From positions 337,564-401,563 of the forward strand of contig DASXUG010000005.1 in assembly GCA_036504995.1 (NCBI GenBank): a stretch of DNA of 64,000 nt, read 5' to 3'. Shown here one piece after another: positions 62,479-64,000 of the stretch (position 1 is its first letter; each line of letters begins with the position of its first letter). Below the pieces are notes generated by a model. The model searched no databases. It had not been told where the DNA came from and saw only the letters and a list, made by a program, of their open reading frames with translations. Source of the stretch: DASXUG01 sp036504995. GTDB taxonomy: Bacteria > Pseudomonadota > Gammaproteobacteria > Burkholderiales > Methylophilaceae. Both the position numbers and the translations under genes were made by a program.

Positions 62479-62619
62479 AACTCTCTTAGAGACCCCATCA
62501 ACACTCGCTTGTAGCGGATTTTATCTTAAATACTTTTGTGGTGATACACAAAGATGAAATTGCCCGCTTATCTGCAAATGTCTCGGCATAACGACTTTAC
62601 AACATTATAAAAATCTCTG

Positions 62620-64000
62620 CTATTCGAGTTTTAGTGCATTTGAAGGGGCTTTGAGGTAAATAGTTTCACCTGTCCTAGCATAGAAGACTTCTATTATTAG
62701 TTGGTTGGCAGTTAGTGAAACAGAGTTCACTTCTAAAAGCGCGGGAGAGATATTATTTGGTAAGCCTTGTATCTTAAAATTTCCATCCCATCCCATCGTG
62801 AAATCTGAAATTTTCCTCACCTTTAATGACACAAGAAAAGAGTTTGTAGATTCGTGCATTCCATAAAGGTAAAGAAACTCATTATCACATTGCACATTAT
62901 GTACATCAAAGTTACCTAAATAATAAGATTTATTATTTATCCTAAATGGCCTACCTAGACTTAACATTGGCTCATTCTCAGGTGCATCCAATCTAACTCT
63001 TGCCCCACAACCCTGATTAAAGTCAGAGCTGAATGAGTTACTAGTAGTTTTCGCGGGATTACTCCATTTTGAATCAATTTTTGATTTGTTATATTGTTTG
63101 ACTTCATCACCATCGTTAGGAAGAATCTCTAGATTTACAGGCTCAGTGAAGTTGGTGGAATTCTGTTCTAATTTGTTTGAACTAACGTCAGGGTTTAGGT
63201 TTAAAGCCTCCAGTAGAAGTTTCCATGGATAATTTTTATTATCAGTAGAGTAGTACTCAGGGCAATATATTAGGTAACTCTTTAAATATGTTCTTGTCCA
63301 TGCTTGGTCGAATACCACCCTGCCGCTAGACTGTTCGATAAGTCTAGCGTTGATGTTGTGATATGAATCTTCTGAAATATAAAGGACAGCTTGTGCTTGC
63401 TCAGAGGTTAGCGCAGATTCGGAAACGAGTATTTTTCCGTTTTTGGTGGCTTCATAAAAATAATCCACTCCATTGACTCTAACTTTGGGAATACCTGAAT
63501 TTAAATACTCTTTTAAATTAAAAAATGATGCTCCATCACCACTGGTATATATGGTAACTGCTAGAGTCCCTGAAAAATTCTTTATTGGGTGCGCAATTCT
63601 AGGTTGCTCAACGCTACAAACATTCCCAATCTTATAAATTACATTTTCAAGCCTTTTTAACTCTACTGTATTGGCATGTGCGCGGTCAGCTTTATAGAGG
63701 TATCCAGCGGAACTAAGGGCAACAATACCTATGAATATTCCAATAAGTATTAAAACCAGTGAACTAGAATGTATATTTTTCGACTTTGCAATCTCTATCT
63801 CCCTTATACCAACAGCAACCAATAACAAGCATAGGGACAAAAACCAGACAAGTGCACCCCAGCCGTATCCGTAGACTGGGGTAGTTGAGCCACCTTCATT
63901 CATCATGTAATCAGTAAATAGTAATGTGTCGAGTGATAAAAAAAGGGCAATTGAGGTTGTTCTAAAAGGTACATTGCCATTTAAGACCGATAGGACTGCA
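62620..64000 (-). CDS. Unrecognised membrane protein, partial (runs off the window)
   Basis: I do not recognise this gene. A 428-residue reading from ATG 63906 is possible, but the frame stays open to base 64000, adding at least 31 codons with another hydrophobic stretch (TTSIALFLSLDTLLF). No ribosome site precedes 63906, so the true start probably lies beyond the window. Visible spans are that stretch and two more, WGALVWFLSLCLLLVAVG and SLVLILIGIFIGIVALSS. The 350-residue C-terminal part is hydrophilic, without Cys clusters or known motifs, and is Asn/Ser rich. Base composition appears more AT-rich than its neighbours. It lies beyond the tRNA-Gly 3' end. Confidence 0.7.
   Translation of the reverse strand, partial: AVLSVLNGNVPFRTTSIALFLSLDTLLFTDYMMNEGGSTTPVYGYGWGALVWFLSLCLLLVAVGIREIEIAKSKNIHSSSLVLILIGIFIGIVALSSAGYLYKADRAHANTVELKRLENVIYKIGNVCSVEQPRIAHPIKNFSGTLAVTIYTSGDGASFFNLKEYLNSGIPKVRVNGVDYFYEATKNGKILVSESALTSEQAQAVLYISEDSYHNINARLIEQSSGRVVFDQAWTRTYLKSYLIYCPEYYSTDNKNYPWKLLLEALNLNPDVSSNKLEQNSTNFTEPVNLEILPNDGDEVKQYNKSKIDSKWSNPAKTTSNSFSSDFNQGCGARVRLDAPENEPMLSLGRPFRINNKSYYLGNFDVHNVQCDNEFLYLYGMHESTNSFLVSLKVRKISDFTMGWDGNFKIQGLPNNISPALLEVNSVSLTANQLIIEVFYARTGETIYLKAPSNALKLE

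Noticed and set aside
62313..62504. Minus-strand reading containing GAGDGNRTRVCSLGSC across the tRNA gene
   Set aside because: This is the well-known false ORF produced by reading the antisense of a tRNA; the tRNA-Gly cloverleaf explains the sequence.

Overview
This window looks like the chromosome of a low-GC, obligately aerobic betaproteobacterium. The family Methylophilaceae (Methylotenera-like) is the best guess. The guess rests on the AT-leaning base composition judged by eye, on betaproteobacterial gene orders (aroQ-accB-accC-prmA-DUF3426; argH/algZ-algR-hemC-hemD-hemX-hemY; rph-rdgB-hemW) and on protein flavour. No database search was possible. Coding density is high. I saw no insertion sequence, integrase, CRISPR array or rRNA.

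Layout. 1-4487: end of the ATP synthase operon (atpH tail, atpA, atpG, atpD, atpC) with a strong terminator. 4556-9606: amino-sugar and envelope precursor genes glmU and glmS, an RluF-like pseudouridine synthase with a TTG start, and a YidB-like protein. 9619-14640: uppP, a large AsmA-family gene, mutY and a 72-residue orphan. 14652-20331: yicC on the minus strand, a soluble Ser/Thr kinase plus PP2C phosphatase pair, then rph, rdgB, a small conserved gene and hemW, tightly packed. 20441-21547: a cheV-type coupling protein behind a candidate sigma-28 promoter. 21572-27702: tail-specific protease prc, a secreted alpha-carbonic-anhydrase-like fusion lacking key active-site residues, HU, rubredoxin, and katA preceded by a 24-codon ORF. 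27994-35369: argH divergent from an algZ-algR two-component system that leads into hemC-hemD-hemX-hemY. 35401-43819: an NAD(P)H-ferredoxin-type reductase and fxsA on the minus strand, then dsbD-tlpA (thiol redox), aroQ, accB-accC, prmA and a zinc-ribbon membrane protein.

43830-51617: oxyR with both regulatory cysteines, two transglutaminase-like proteins, a PfkB kinase, a CaCA cation exchanger, an outer-membrane-type protein, an M18 aminopeptidase and two small orphan proteins. 51614-62221: a diguanylate cyclase; a 2-oxoglutarate dioxygenase with an MFS exporter; and, diverging from it, an ArsR-type repressor heading an Aas/LplT phospholipid-repair operon. Then come mltA, apaG, thiG and thiS. 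62405-62478: tRNA-Gly(CCC). 62620-64000: the 3' part of an unrecognised membrane protein gene that runs off the window.

Most of the window is housekeeping. The parts most worth a second look are the degenerate carbonic anhydrase fused to an adhesin-E-like domain, the dioxygenase/MFS/ArsR/Aas/LplT neighbourhood with a promoter-operator that predicts a leaderless arsR mRNA, the short ORF and palindrome upstream of katA, and the sigma-28-type promoter of cheV.
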